From UBA1172 sp002457135 (GTDB lineage Bacteria; Pseudomonadota; Alphaproteobacteria; Puniceispirillales; UBA1172), in assembly GCA_965660935.1 (NCBI GenBank), contig CBFIBR010000004.1:1-64000 (forward strand): a stretch of DNA of 64,000 nucleotides, in the 5' to 3' direction. Positions 54,888 to 63,451 of this stretch are shown here, piece by piece. A program made the position numbers and the translations under genes. Numbering within the stretch: the first letter of the stretch is position 1; every line of letters begins with the position of its first letter. The notes under the pieces are model-generated. The model was not told the DNA's origin, did not search any database, and saw only the letters and a program-made list of their open reading frames with translations.

Positions 54888-55721
54888 ATGAGTAAGCGCA
54901 AAGAGAAATTGAGCAAAACACCAAATACTCCCGAGAAAACAGGGATGTTCAGCAAAATCATTCCGGGCTTCAGCTGGCTCCGGTCAAGCGATAGCGACAA
55001 CAAGGATGAAGGCATCTTCGGTTTTATCCGCACCTTCGGGATCGCCATCGGGATTGCTATTGTGTTCCGCTCGTTTCTGTTTGAACCGTTCAGCATTCCG
55101 TCAGGATCAATGATCCCGACACTGAAAATCGGTGATTATCTCTTTGTATCGAAATATTCTTACGGCTACTCGCGCTATTCGTTTCCGTTCGCGCTGATCC
55201 CTTTTTCGGGCCGCATTGCCAGCAGTGAACCTGAGCGTGGCGATGTTATCGTTTTCCGCAAACCCGGTGATGAAAGCGTTGATTATATCAAGCGCCTGAT
55301 CGGTCTGCCCGGCGATAAGGTTCAGGTCATCGGCGGCATCCTCCACATCAATGACACACCGGTCAAGCGTAACCAGATTGCCACCGGGCAGGTGGGTGGC
55401 GGGCTTTTTGTCCGCACCGCCACGGTCTATAATGAAACCTTCCCCGATGGCCATGTTCACACCATCCAGGAATTCAGTGATGAAGACCGGATGGATAACA
55501 CCCTGGCGCGAACGGTTCCGGATGATCATTTTTTCTTCATGGGTGATAACCGCGATAACTCCCGCGACAGTCGCGCCGAGATCGGGTTTGTTCCCCGGCA
55601 AAACCTCATTGGCCGTGCCGAGTTTCTGTTTTTCTCCACCAATGGCAAGGCGGCTTTCTGGCAGGTCTGGAAATGGCCCTTCACCATTCGCTTTGACCGC
55701 ATAGGCATGTCCATTGACTGA
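54888..55721 (+). CDS. lepB: Signal peptidase I
   Basis: Membrane serine peptidase that removes signal peptides. 277 aa. A Lys-rich cytoplasmic N-terminus is followed by one membrane span at about residues 46-64. The catalytic Ser is in PFSIPSGSMIPTL and the general-base Lys in VDYIKRLIGLPGD; the late GDNRDNSRDSR motif is complete. Position between acpS and rnc is the conserved alphaproteobacterial order. Confidence 0.96.
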   Translation: MSKRKEKLSKTPNTPEKTGMFSKIIPGFSWLRSSDSDNKDEGIFGFIRTFGIAIGIAIVFRSFLFEPFSIPSGSMIPTLKIGDYLFVSKYSYGYSRYSFPFALIPFSGRIASSEPERGDVIVFRKPGDESVDYIKRLIGLPGDKVQVIGGILHINDTPVKRNQIATGQVGGGLFVRTATVYNETFPDGHVHTIQEFSDEDRMDNTLARTVPDDHFFFMGDNRDNSRDSRAEIGFVPRQNLIGRAEFLFFSTNGKAAFWQVWKWPFTIRFDRIGMSID

Positions 55722-56394
55722 TGAGGGAAGCATTACCGAAGCCCGCGCAGCCCTGCTGGATCAGCTTGGCTACCGGTTTCGGGATGAAAGCCTGATTGAT
55801 GAAGCCCTGACCCATCCCAGCATGGCCGTCATTTATCCCGGGCGGAGCCATTACCAGCGGCTTGAATTTCTCGGTGATCGCGTCCTTGGCCTTGTTATTG
55901 CCGACAGTCTCTTCAGCCTGGTTGATGATGAACGTGAAGGCCTGCTGACCCGCCGATACGCAGAATGCGTTGAAAACGCTGCCCTTGCCCGGGTTGCCCG
56001 TGATCTGGGGATTGGCCCGGCCTTGCGGGTTCAGCCCAACACCAATCTGGCCGAAACCGACAAGGTGCTGGCCGATGCGCTGGAGGCGATGATCGGTGCC
56101 ATCTGGCGTGATGGCGGCATGGAAGCGGTGCGGCCGGTGATCCTCAGCATATGGGGCAATCTGATGGAAACTGGCAGCACCCGCAAGGACAGCAAATCCG
56201 CCTTGCAGGAATACGCGCTGGAACGGAAAATGGGTCTGCCCGTTTATGAAGTGGTGGACCGGAGTGGACCTGATCACGCACCCCAGTTTGTGATCGCCGT
56301 GTCGCTCGGTGAATGGCGGCTTGAGGCGAAAGGCGCATCAAAACGTCAGGCCGAACAGCAAGCCGCATCCCTGATGCTGGAGGAAATACGATGA
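55714..56394 (+). CDS. rnc: Ribonuclease III
   Basis: Double-strand-specific endoribonuclease for rRNA and mRNA processing. 226 aa. The signature RLEFLGDRVLGLVIAD carries catalytic E51 and D55; the second acidic pair is in LADALEAMIGAIW. A C-terminal dsRBD begins about residue 155 (DSKSALQEYALERKMGLPVY) and ends GASKRQAEQQAASLML. The start is a TTG at 55714, the only suitable one; it overlaps lepB by 8 nt. It overlaps era by 4 nt. Confidence 0.95.
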   Translation: MTDEGSITEARAALLDQLGYRFRDESLIDEALTHPSMAVIYPGRSHYQRLEFLGDRVLGLVIADSLFSLVDDEREGLLTRRYAECVENAALARVARDLGIGPALRVQPNTNLAETDKVLADALEAMIGAIWRDGGMEAVRPVILSIWGNLMETGSTRKDSKSALQEYALERKMGLPVYEVVDRSGPDHAPQFVIAVSLGEWRLEAKGASKRQAEQQAASLMLEEIR

Positions 56395-57284
56395 CCCGTG
56401 CTGGATTTGTATCGCTGATCGGGCCGCCCAATGCGGGCAAATCAACCCTCATGAATACCCTGGTGGGAACCAAGGTTTCGATTGTCACGCCAAAAGTGCA
56501 GACGACCCGGTCACGGGTTCGCGGCATTGCCATGCATGATGATGCCCAGGTGATCTTTATCGACACCCCGGGTATCTTCACCCCGAAACGGCGGCTGGAT
56601 CGCGCCATGGTCAGCGCCGCCTGGCAGGGGGCATCGGATGGTGATCTGGTGGTGCTGGTGCATGACGCGGCGCGGTCACAGATTGATGATGACACGTTGA
56701 GGATTCTCGATCAGCTCAACACCAACAATGTCAGGGCCGCGCTGGTGCTGAACAAGATTGATCTGATGGATCGTGAAAAACTGCTGGAACGCGCCAGTGC
56801 GCTCAGCTCAAGGGCTGAATTCAGCCAGGTTTTCATGCTCTCGGCGGAAAAGGCCAGCGGCACGGATGACTTCCTCAAATGGCTGGCCAGCCAGATGCCC
56901 GAAGGCCCGTATTATTTCGACCCCGAGGACCTGTCCGATATGCCGCAACGCCTGTTGGCGGCAGAGGTTTTGAGGGAAAAACTATTCCTCAACCTGCATC
57001 AGGAATTGCCCTATCAGCTCACGGTGGAAACCGAACAATGGCTGGAAAAGGATGATGGCAGTGCCGAGGTCCGCTGTTCCATCTACGTTGCCCGTGAGGG
57101 GCATCGCGGCATCATCCTCGGCAAGGGCGGCAAGACGCTTGGCCGCATCGGCCAGCAGGCGAGGCTGGAACTGGAGGAGGCGCTGGATCGCCGTATCCAC
57201 CTCCTGACTCATGTCAAATACAGCAAGGACTGGATGAATGATCCATCGCGCTATCGTGACTGGGATCTGGATTTCAACGCCTGA
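56391..57284 (+). CDS. era: GTPase Era
   Basis: Essential GTPase that binds 16S rRNA during 30S assembly. 297 aa. G1 GPPNAGKST, G3 DTPG (FIDTPGIF), G4 NKID, then a C-terminal KH domain with EVRCSIYVAREGHRGIILGKGGKTL. G2 threonines are in TPKVQTTRSRVRG. rnc-era-recO order is typical, and the ATG overlaps the rnc stop. Confidence 0.97.
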   Translation: MTRAGFVSLIGPPNAGKSTLMNTLVGTKVSIVTPKVQTTRSRVRGIAMHDDAQVIFIDTPGIFTPKRRLDRAMVSAAWQGASDGDLVVLVHDAARSQIDDDTLRILDQLNTNNVRAALVLNKIDLMDREKLLERASALSSRAEFSQVFMLSAEKASGTDDFLKWLASQMPEGPYYFDPEDLSDMPQRLLAAEVLREKLFLNLHQELPYQLTVETEQWLEKDDGSAEVRCSIYVAREGHRGIILGKGGKTLGRIGQQARLELEEALDRRIHLLTHVKYSKDWMNDPSRYRDWDLDFNA

Positions 57285-57286
57285 TC

Positions 57287-58072
57287 ATGCCCGAATGGTC
57301 TGATACCGCCATCATCCTTTCGATCCGCCCCCATGGTGAGCAGGCCGCGCTGGTGAACGTCCTGACCAAACAGCATGGCCGGCAGGCCGGGCTGGTGCGG
57401 GGCGGGCAATCACGGTCCATGCGCGGGGTCTTGCAGATCGGCAATGCCGTGGTGGTGACCTGGCGGGCCAGGCTGGAAACCCATCTCGGCACCATGGTAA
57501 CCGAAATGGCAACGCCGCATGCATCGGCGGTGCTGGATAATCCGCTCAGGCTGGCGGGGCTGGCCTCGACTTGCGCGATTATCGAAGGATGCGTCCCTGA
57601 ACGTGAGCCGTGCGAGCCTGTGTTTGATGCCACCGATGCGCTGATAAGCATGATGACCGATGGTGATCTTGAGGAGGCCTGGCTGGCGGCCTATATCCGC
57701 TGGGAAGTGGCGATGCTGGGGATCGCCGGGTACGCGCTTGACCTCGGCCGATGCGCCGTCACCGGTGAGCGCGAAAACCTGGCCTATGTCAGCCCCAGAA
57801 CAGGGGTTGCCGTGACCCGGGCCGGGGCCGGTATCCATGTTGAACGGCTGCTTCGCCTGCCGTGTTTTCTGGGGGGGATTGAACCCGATGATGAAAATAA
57901 CCCTGATAATGAGAAAACTGTTGAACAGGATTTGCTGGATGGTATGGAGTTAACCAGGCATTTTCTGGAACGGCGAGTCTTTGGCCTGCATCACCAGCCA
58001 CTGCCCCCGTCACGGGAAAGGCTGGCCGTGCTGATGCGGCGAAAATTCTTCCCCAACCCTGAGCAGGAGTAG
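57287..58072 (+). CDS. recO: DNA repair protein RecO
   Basis: RecFOR-pathway mediator that loads RecA on SSB-coated DNA. 261 aa. The N-terminal OB domain begins WSDTAIILSIRPHGEQAALV and includes HGRQAGLVRGGQS; an alpha-helical domain follows (LLGIAGYALDLGRCAVTG type segment, here MLGIAGYALDLGRCAVTGER). The usual zinc cysteines are not complete. A short Asp/Asn/Glu-rich insertion lies near 200-212. It starts 2 nt after era. Confidence 0.93.
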   Translation: MPEWSDTAIILSIRPHGEQAALVNVLTKQHGRQAGLVRGGQSRSMRGVLQIGNAVVVTWRARLETHLGTMVTEMATPHASAVLDNPLRLAGLASTCAIIEGCVPEREPCEPVFDATDALISMMTDGDLEEAWLAAYIRWEVAMLGIAGYALDLGRCAVTGERENLAYVSPRTGVAVTRAGAGIHVERLLRLPCFLGGIEPDDENNPDNEKTVEQDLLDGMELTRHFLERRVFGLHHQPLPPSRERLAVLMRRKFFPNPEQE

Positions 58073-58082
58073 CGCAACCATC

Positions 58083-60296
58083 ATGGCTGATCAGCAATCG
58101 ACCTCCACCTTTATTCAGGCTGAATTTGCCGATGCGTTGAGCCAGCGTTACCTTGCCTATGCGCTTTCCACCATCACCTCACGGTCGCTCCCTGATGTGC
58201 GTGACGGGCTGAAACCCGTGCATCGCCGCCTGCTTTTCGCCATGCGCCAGCTGAAACTGGACCCCGGGCAGGGGTACAAGAAATCGGCCCGGGTGGTTGG
58301 TGACGTGATGGGTAAATTCCACCCCCATGGTGATGCCGCGATTTATGATGCCATGGTCCGGCTGGCCCAGGAATTTGCCATGCGTTACCCGCTGGTGGAC
58401 GGGCAGGGGAATTTCGGCAATATCGATGGCGATAATGCCGCCGCCATGCGCTACACCGAGGCGCGGATGTCCAATGTGGCCCGCCTGCTGCTCGATGGTA
58501 TTGATGAAGACGCGGTTGATTTCCGCGCCACCTATGATGGTGAGAGCGAAGAGCCGGTGATTCTGCCCGCCGCCTTCCCCAACCTCCTGGCCAATGGGGC
58601 GCAGGGGATTGCGGTTGGCATGGCAACGTCAATCCCGCCGCATAACGTGCTGGAACTGGCGGATGCCATCCTGCACCTGATCCGGTATCCGAACGCTGGC
58701 CATGATACGATTTCGGGTTTTGTCAAGGGACCGGATTTCCCCACCGGCGGGGTGCTGGTTGAGGACCCGGCCACCATCGCCGAGGCCTATCAGACTGGCC
58801 GGGGGTCATTCCGTGTCAGGGCAGACTGGACCGTTGAAAAGGAAAAGGGCGGCGCCTGGAAAATAATCGTCACCGCTATCCCCTATCAGGTGCAGAAATC
58901 GCGTCTTGTTGAAAAGATGGCGGAAATGCTGAACGACAAGAAACTGCCCGTGCTGGCGGATATCCGTGATGAGAGCGCCGAGGACCTGCGCCTGGTGCTG
59001 GAGCCGAAATCACGCCGCATCGACCCGGTGTTGATGATGGAAAGCCTGTTCAAGCTGACTGATCTGGAATCGCGGGTATCGCTCAACCTCAATGTCCTTG
59101 ATGCGAGCGGCAAGCCCGGTGTGCTGTCGCTGAAATCGGCGCTGCTCGAATGGATTGATCATCGCCTGGTGGTGTTGCAGCGGCGATCACGTTACCGGCT
59201 TGGCAAGATTGCATCCCGGCTCGAAGTGCTGGAAGGCTACCTTGTTGTCTACCTGAACCTCGATGAAGTGATCGCCATCATCAGGGAGGAAGACAACCCC
59301 AAAACGCGGTTGATGGAACGCTTTGGGCTGAATGAAAATCAGGCCAATGCCATCCTCGATATGCGCCTGCGGTCCCTGCGCAAGCTGGAGGAAATGGAAA
59401 TCCGGGGTGAGCGGGAAAAGCTCGAGGAAGAAAAAACCGGGCTGACCAGCCTGCTGGCCGATGAAGATCAGCAAAGCCGCTCGGTGGCCCGGGATGTCAA
59501 ATCACTGAAGACTGATTTCGCCAGGATTGATCAGCGCCGCACCCGGCTGGACAGTGTCCCCGAGGTGGAAGGCGACCCCATGGATATGCTGGTGGAAAAG
59601 GAACCCATCACGGTGATCTGTTCCGAAAAGGGCTGGATCAGGGCCGCCAAGGGGCATCTGGCCAGTGATGCCGAGGTCAAGTTCAAGGAAGGTGATGGCC
59701 CTGCCTTTATGGTCCATGCTGAAACCACCGACAGGATACTGGTGGCGGCGGATAACGGGCGGTTCTATACGCTTTCCGCTGATAAACTCCCCGGCGGGCG
59801 CGGCTTTGGTGAACCTGTTTCCCTGATGGTGGAACTGGGGGCTGATACCACGATCATCAACCTGTTCCCGGCACGGGGCGGGGAAATCCTGATCGTGGCC
59901 GATACCGGTCATGGTTTCATCACGGCAACCGATCAGGTCATGGCGCAGACCCGCAACGGCAAGCAGGTGCTGACCCTGCCCAAGGGCGTGAAAGCCGCGG
60001 TCGCCCGGCCCGCCATTGGTGATATGGTGGCGGTGGTAGGCTCAAACCGAAAACTGCTGGTCTTCCCCAGGGATGATCTGCCGGTCATGGGGCGGGGGCG
60101 CGGCGTCATGCTGCAACGCTATCGTGATGGCACGCTGGGGGATGCACGCTGCTTTAATCGCGCTGACGGGTTGAGCTGGGTGCAATCGGGGGGCCGCAAC
60201 CGGACAGAACCCGATACAACACCATGGCAGGGCAAACGCGGCAGCGCAGGCAGGGTTGCCCCGACAGGGTTCCCCCGCCCGGCACGGTTCACCTGA
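58083..60296 (+). CDS. parC: DNA topoisomerase IV subunit A
   Basis: Catalytic subunit of the decatenating type II topoisomerase. 737 aa. Breakage-reunion domain: LPDVRDGLKPVHRRLLFAM, GKFHPHGDAAIYDAM, and active-site Y124 in AAMRYTEARMS. The C-terminal beta-pinwheel is short, as in alphaproteobacterial ParC (SEKGWIRAAKGHL repeats). In the quinolone-resistance region the Ser80 and Glu84 positions of E. coli are A85 and D89. parE is not in the window. It closes the rpoZ-to-parC run, 10 nt after recO. Confidence 0.96.
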   Translation: MADQQSTSTFIQAEFADALSQRYLAYALSTITSRSLPDVRDGLKPVHRRLLFAMRQLKLDPGQGYKKSARVVGDVMGKFHPHGDAAIYDAMVRLAQEFAMRYPLVDGQGNFGNIDGDNAAAMRYTEARMSNVARLLLDGIDEDAVDFRATYDGESEEPVILPAAFPNLLANGAQGIAVGMATSIPPHNVLELADAILHLIRYPNAGHDTISGFVKGPDFPTGGVLVEDPATIAEAYQTGRGSFRVRADWTVEKEKGGAWKIIVTAIPYQVQKSRLVEKMAEMLNDKKLPVLADIRDESAEDLRLVLEPKSRRIDPVLMMESLFKLTDLESRVSLNLNVLDASGKPGVLSLKSALLEWIDHRLVVLQRRSRYRLGKIASRLEVLEGYLVVYLNLDEVIAIIREEDNPKTRLMERFGLNENQANAILDMRLRSLRKLEEMEIRGEREKLEEEKTGLTSLLADEDQQSRSVARDVKSLKTDFARIDQRRTRLDSVPEVEGDPMDMLVEKEPITVICSEKGWIRAAKGHLASDAEVKFKEGDGPAFMVHAETTDRILVAADNGRFYTLSADKLPGGRGFGEPVSLMVELGADTTIINLFPARGGEILIVADTGHGFITATDQVMAQTRNGKQVLTLPKGVKAAVARPAIGDMVAVVGSNRKLLVFPRDDLPVMGRGRGVMLQRYRDGTLGDARCFNRADGLSWVQSGGRNRTEPDTTPWQGKRGSAGRVAPTGFPRPARFT

Positions 60297-60311
60297 TCAT
60301 ATTACAAATGG

Positions 60312-61058
60312 TTACCTGGCTTTATCGTCAAGCGTGACCCATTCGCCTGACTGGAGGATTTCAGCGGGCCGGAACCGTGCCTTGTATTTCATCTTGGCGC
60401 TGTCCTCAACGTAATAGCCCAGATAGACATACGGCAATGCCATGCCATGGGCGATGGCGGCCAGATCAAGCACCATGTAGGTGCCGGGTGAGCGATCCTG
60501 TATCTCCGGGTCAAAGAACGAGTACACCGCGCTCAACCCGTCGGCCTGCACATCCACCATCATCACCGACACCAGGTCTTCACCGGCGCGGTATTCCACC
60601 AGCACGGTTTCGATGGGGCTGAGGGTGATCATGTTGGTGTAGCTGTCCTGATCCATATCCGCCATCTGGCCATCACCGTGACGCGCATTCAGGTATTTGC
60701 TGAACAGGTCATAATGATCGCTGCGGCTGAAATTCGGCAGGATGCGGCGGGTCAGGTCAGCGTTGGCCTTCAGGACGCGCTGCTGGCTGCGGCTGTGAAT
60801 CAGGTTGCCATCCTGACCGTCACCCGAAGGAATGCGGATCGGCTGGCAGGCATTGCAGTGCTGGCAGATCGGCCGGTAGACCCAGTTTTCAACGCGCCTG
60901 AAACCGGCCTTGGCCAGATCGTCATGGAGATGGGAATGCCGTGATATATCGGCGGCAAGGCGTTGTTCGACCAGCCCGTCACGGTAGGAGCAGGGCGATG
61001 AACGCGTGACGTGAAACTCAACGGGTTCTGCAAACTTGATATTACCAAACTGGTTCAT
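60312..61058 (-). CDS. bpt: Aminoacyl-tRNA-protein transferase (Bpt/Ate type)
   Basis: N-degron pathway enzyme that adds Leu (Bpt) or Arg (Ate) to acidic N-termini, marking proteins for ClpS-ClpAP. 248 aa. N-terminal motif RSSPCSYRDGLVEQRL and the cysteine cluster IYRPICQHCNACQPIRIP type (here VYRPICQHCNACQPIRIP), with the C-terminal LGYYVEDSAKMKYKARFRP. Bacterial members of this group usually have leucyltransferase activity. It is convergent with parC and 47 nt downstream of ilvA. Confidence 0.93.
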   Translation of the reverse strand: MNQFGNIKFAEPVEFHVTRSSPCSYRDGLVEQRLAADISRHSHLHDDLAKAGFRRVENWVYRPICQHCNACQPIRIPSGDGQDGNLIHSRSQQRVLKANADLTRRILPNFSRSDHYDLFSKYLNARHGDGQMADMDQDSYTNMITLSPIETVLVEYRAGEDLVSVMMVDVQADGLSAVYSFFDPEIQDRSPGTYMVLDLAAIAHGMALPYVYLGYYVEDSAKMKYKARFRPAEILQSGEWVTLDDKAR

Positions 61059-61105
61059 ACTGCCAAAAAAGCACAGCCTCGCTGGCTTGGCAACACCCCG
61101 GGCCG

Positions 61106-62329
61106 CTAACTGTTCGATTCTGTTCCCGCCAGCACCGACACACTGAACCCCTTGTCACGCAGGGCCCCCAGAATTTCATCGACATGATCACCACCGCGGG
61201 TTTCAACCACGGCATCGATTTTGGCCAGTTTCGCCGGAACGTCATGGAACAGCCGCTGATGGAAAATTTCAACGATATTGCCCTTGCAACTGCCGATGGC
61301 ATCGGCGATCCCCGCCAGCATGCCCGGCTCATCACTGATGTCGATGCGGATACGGACCAGCCGTCCATCACGGGCCATGGTCCGGGTCATGATCCCGGCC
61401 AGCAGCCTCGGGTCGATATTGCCGCCGCAGATCACCACCCCGCAATGCTGGCCCCTGAATTTCTCTTCATGCTGGAGCAGGGCCGCTATCCCGGCCGCGC
61501 CCGCGCCCTCGGCGATGATGCGCTGCTGTTCGACCAAGAGGCAGACAGCGCGTTCGATCATGTCTTCATCAACCAGCAGGATTTCATCAACCAGGCTTTC
61601 CACCACAGGTCTGGTCAGCACGCCGGGATGCTTGACGGCAATGCCTTCGGCCAGGGTTTCCCCGCCCGATGATGACGGCGCATCAGCGATCATCTCTGTC
61701 ATGCTGGGCCACAGGCTGGCCTCAACCCCGATGAGCCTGATGTCCGGGTTGATATCCCTTGCGATAGTGGCAACCCCCGCCATCAGCCCGCCACCGCCAA
61801 CCGGCACGATAATGGTATCCAGATCGGGGCAGTCCTCCAGCATCTCCAGCCCGACCGACCCCTGACCATTGGCAACGTGAATATCATTATAGGGATGCAC
61901 CAGCGTCAGCCCGCGTTCGGCGATAATAGCCTCAACCGTGGCTTCGCATTCATTGAGGTTGCGGCCCTCAAGAACAACCTCAGCCCCCCAGGCACGGGTC
62001 CGGTTGACCTTGGCAAATGGGGTCTGGGCAGGCATCACGATAACCGCGGGTATACCCATCCTCTGAGCATGATAGGCCACGGCCTGGGCATGGTTACCGG
62101 CGGACATGGTGATCACGCCGCGTGATTTTTCATCATCGCTCAACGCCTGCATCCGGTTGAATGCACCGCGTGCCTTGAATGATGATGTGTGTTGCAGGTT
62201 TTCCAGTTTCAGGCTGGCGCGGATACCCGTTGTCTTTTCGATACCGGGTGCCGAGATGGTCGGTGTCCTGATCACCTGCCCCTGCATGGCTGCATGGGCA
62301 GCGCGGATCGCCTCTGCGGAAATGGTCAT
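61106..62329 (-). CDS. ilvA: Threonine ammonia-lyase with ACT domain
   Basis: PLP enzyme producing 2-oxobutyrate, the isoleucine precursor used by the IlvI/IlvH synthase encoded at 1621-3978. 407 aa. The Schiff-base Lys is in HTSSFKARGAFNRM, SAGNHAQAVAYHA binds substrate, and IVPVGGGGLMAG binds phosphate. A single C-terminal ACT domain (about 325-400, RIRIDISDEPGMLAGIADAI) marks the shorter ACT-type form. A catabolic TdcB-like role cannot be excluded. It lies 23 nt downstream of hemB on the same strand. Confidence 0.92.
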   Translation of the reverse strand: MTISAEAIRAAHAAMQGQVIRTPTISAPGIEKTTGIRASLKLENLQHTSSFKARGAFNRMQALSDDEKSRGVITMSAGNHAQAVAYHAQRMGIPAVIVMPAQTPFAKVNRTRAWGAEVVLEGRNLNECEATVEAIIAERGLTLVHPYNDIHVANGQGSVGLEMLEDCPDLDTIIVPVGGGGLMAGVATIARDINPDIRLIGVEASLWPSMTEMIADAPSSSGGETLAEGIAVKHPGVLTRPVVESLVDEILLVDEDMIERAVCLLVEQQRIIAEGAGAAGIAALLQHEEKFRGQHCGVVICGGNIDPRLLAGIMTRTMARDGRLVRIRIDISDEPGMLAGIADAIGSCKGNIVEIFHQRLFHDVPAKLAKIDAVVETRGGDHVDEILGALRDKGFSVSVLAGTESNS

Positions 62330-62352
62330 CGTGTCCCCCCTTTTGTTATTGT

Positions 62353-63378
62353 TCAGGTCAGATGGCTGGCAACCTCAGCCGCGTGGTAGGTAATGATGGC
62401 ATTGGCCCCGGCACGCCGGAACGCGGTCAGCGATTCCATGATGATCCTGCTGCGGTCAATGAAACCGGCGGCGGCGGCGGCCTCAATCATGGCGTATTCG
62501 CCGCTTACCTGATAGGCGATGATCGGTATCGCGTAACTGCTGCTGGCCCGCTGGATGATATCCAGATAGGGCATGCCGGGTTTGACGATGATGAAATCCG
62601 TGCCTTCGCTGATATCGAGGGCGATTTCCCGCATCGCTTCATCACTGTTGGACGGGTCAATCTGATAGGTGTCCTTGCCGATGGTGTTGGCGGTTTTCCC
62701 GGCCCCCACTGCATCGCGGAACGGCCCATAGAATGATGATGAAAATTTGGCGGCATAGGCCATGATCATCACGTCGGTGAAGCCTTCGGCATCCAGCCCG
62801 GCGCGAATGGCCCCGATACGCCCGTCCATCATGTCGGATGGGGCAATGACGCTGGCCCCGGCGCGGGCCTGGGTAATCGCCTGGCGAACCAGCACGTCGA
62901 TGGTTTCATCATTGGCAACGCTGCCATCAATGATAACCCCGTCATGCCCGTGACTGGTAAAGGGATCGAGCGCAACATCGGTGATAATGCCCAGCCCGGG
63001 AACATTGTCCCTGACCGCGCTGATGCAGCGGCAGATCAGGTTGCCCGGATCATGGGCATGGCTGCCATCATCGGTTTTGTTGGCAGGATCAATCCGGGGG
63101 AACAGCGCAATGGCCGGAATGTTGAGGTCAACCGCTTGGCGGGCATGGTCAACCACATCCTTGATCGACAACCGGTTGACCCCCGGTAGGGATGCAACGG
63201 GTTCAGGCGCGCCATCGCCTTCACGCACGAACAGCGGCCAGATCAGGTTATCGGGCCTCAGCGTGGTTTCGCGGACCATGCGGCGGGACCAGTCCTCGGC
63301 GCGGGTGCGGCGCAGTCGTGTTGCTGGAAATGCCTCGTTGGTGGATGGTGCCTTAATCATGCTTTTATTTTCGCTCAT
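62353..63378 (-). CDS. hemB: Delta-aminolevulinic acid dehydratase (porphobilinogen synthase)
   Basis: Joins two 5-aminolevulinate molecules in heme and corrinoid synthesis. TIM-barrel of 341 aa. LRPDNLIWPLFVREG at the start, the catalytic Lys in FIIVKPGMPYLDII and in AYAAKFSSSFYGPFRDA, and the metal region DVALDPFTSHGHDGV are present. The latter has Asp/Thr/His in place of the three zinc cysteines, the usual Mg-type alphaproteobacterial variant. ATG 63378 is used; ATG 63360 is possible. Diverges from the hydrolase gene at 63452. Confidence 0.95.
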   Translation of the reverse strand: MSENKSMIKAPSTNEAFPATRLRRTRAEDWSRRMVRETTLRPDNLIWPLFVREGDGAPEPVASLPGVNRLSIKDVVDHARQAVDLNIPAIALFPRIDPANKTDDGSHAHDPGNLICRCISAVRDNVPGLGIITDVALDPFTSHGHDGVIIDGSVANDETIDVLVRQAITQARAGASVIAPSDMMDGRIGAIRAGLDAEGFTDVMIMAYAAKFSSSFYGPFRDAVGAGKTANTIGKDTYQIDPSNSDEAMREIALDISEGTDFIIVKPGMPYLDIIQRASSSYAIPIIAYQVSGEYAMIEAAAAAGFIDRSRIIMESLTAFRRAGANAIITYHAAEVASHLT

Positions 63379-63451
63379 AACATGGGGGAATCGCAACTTC
63401 TAAAGGGTTTCCCCTCTTCTCGACCGCAACTGGATACAGTATAAGTTTCGA

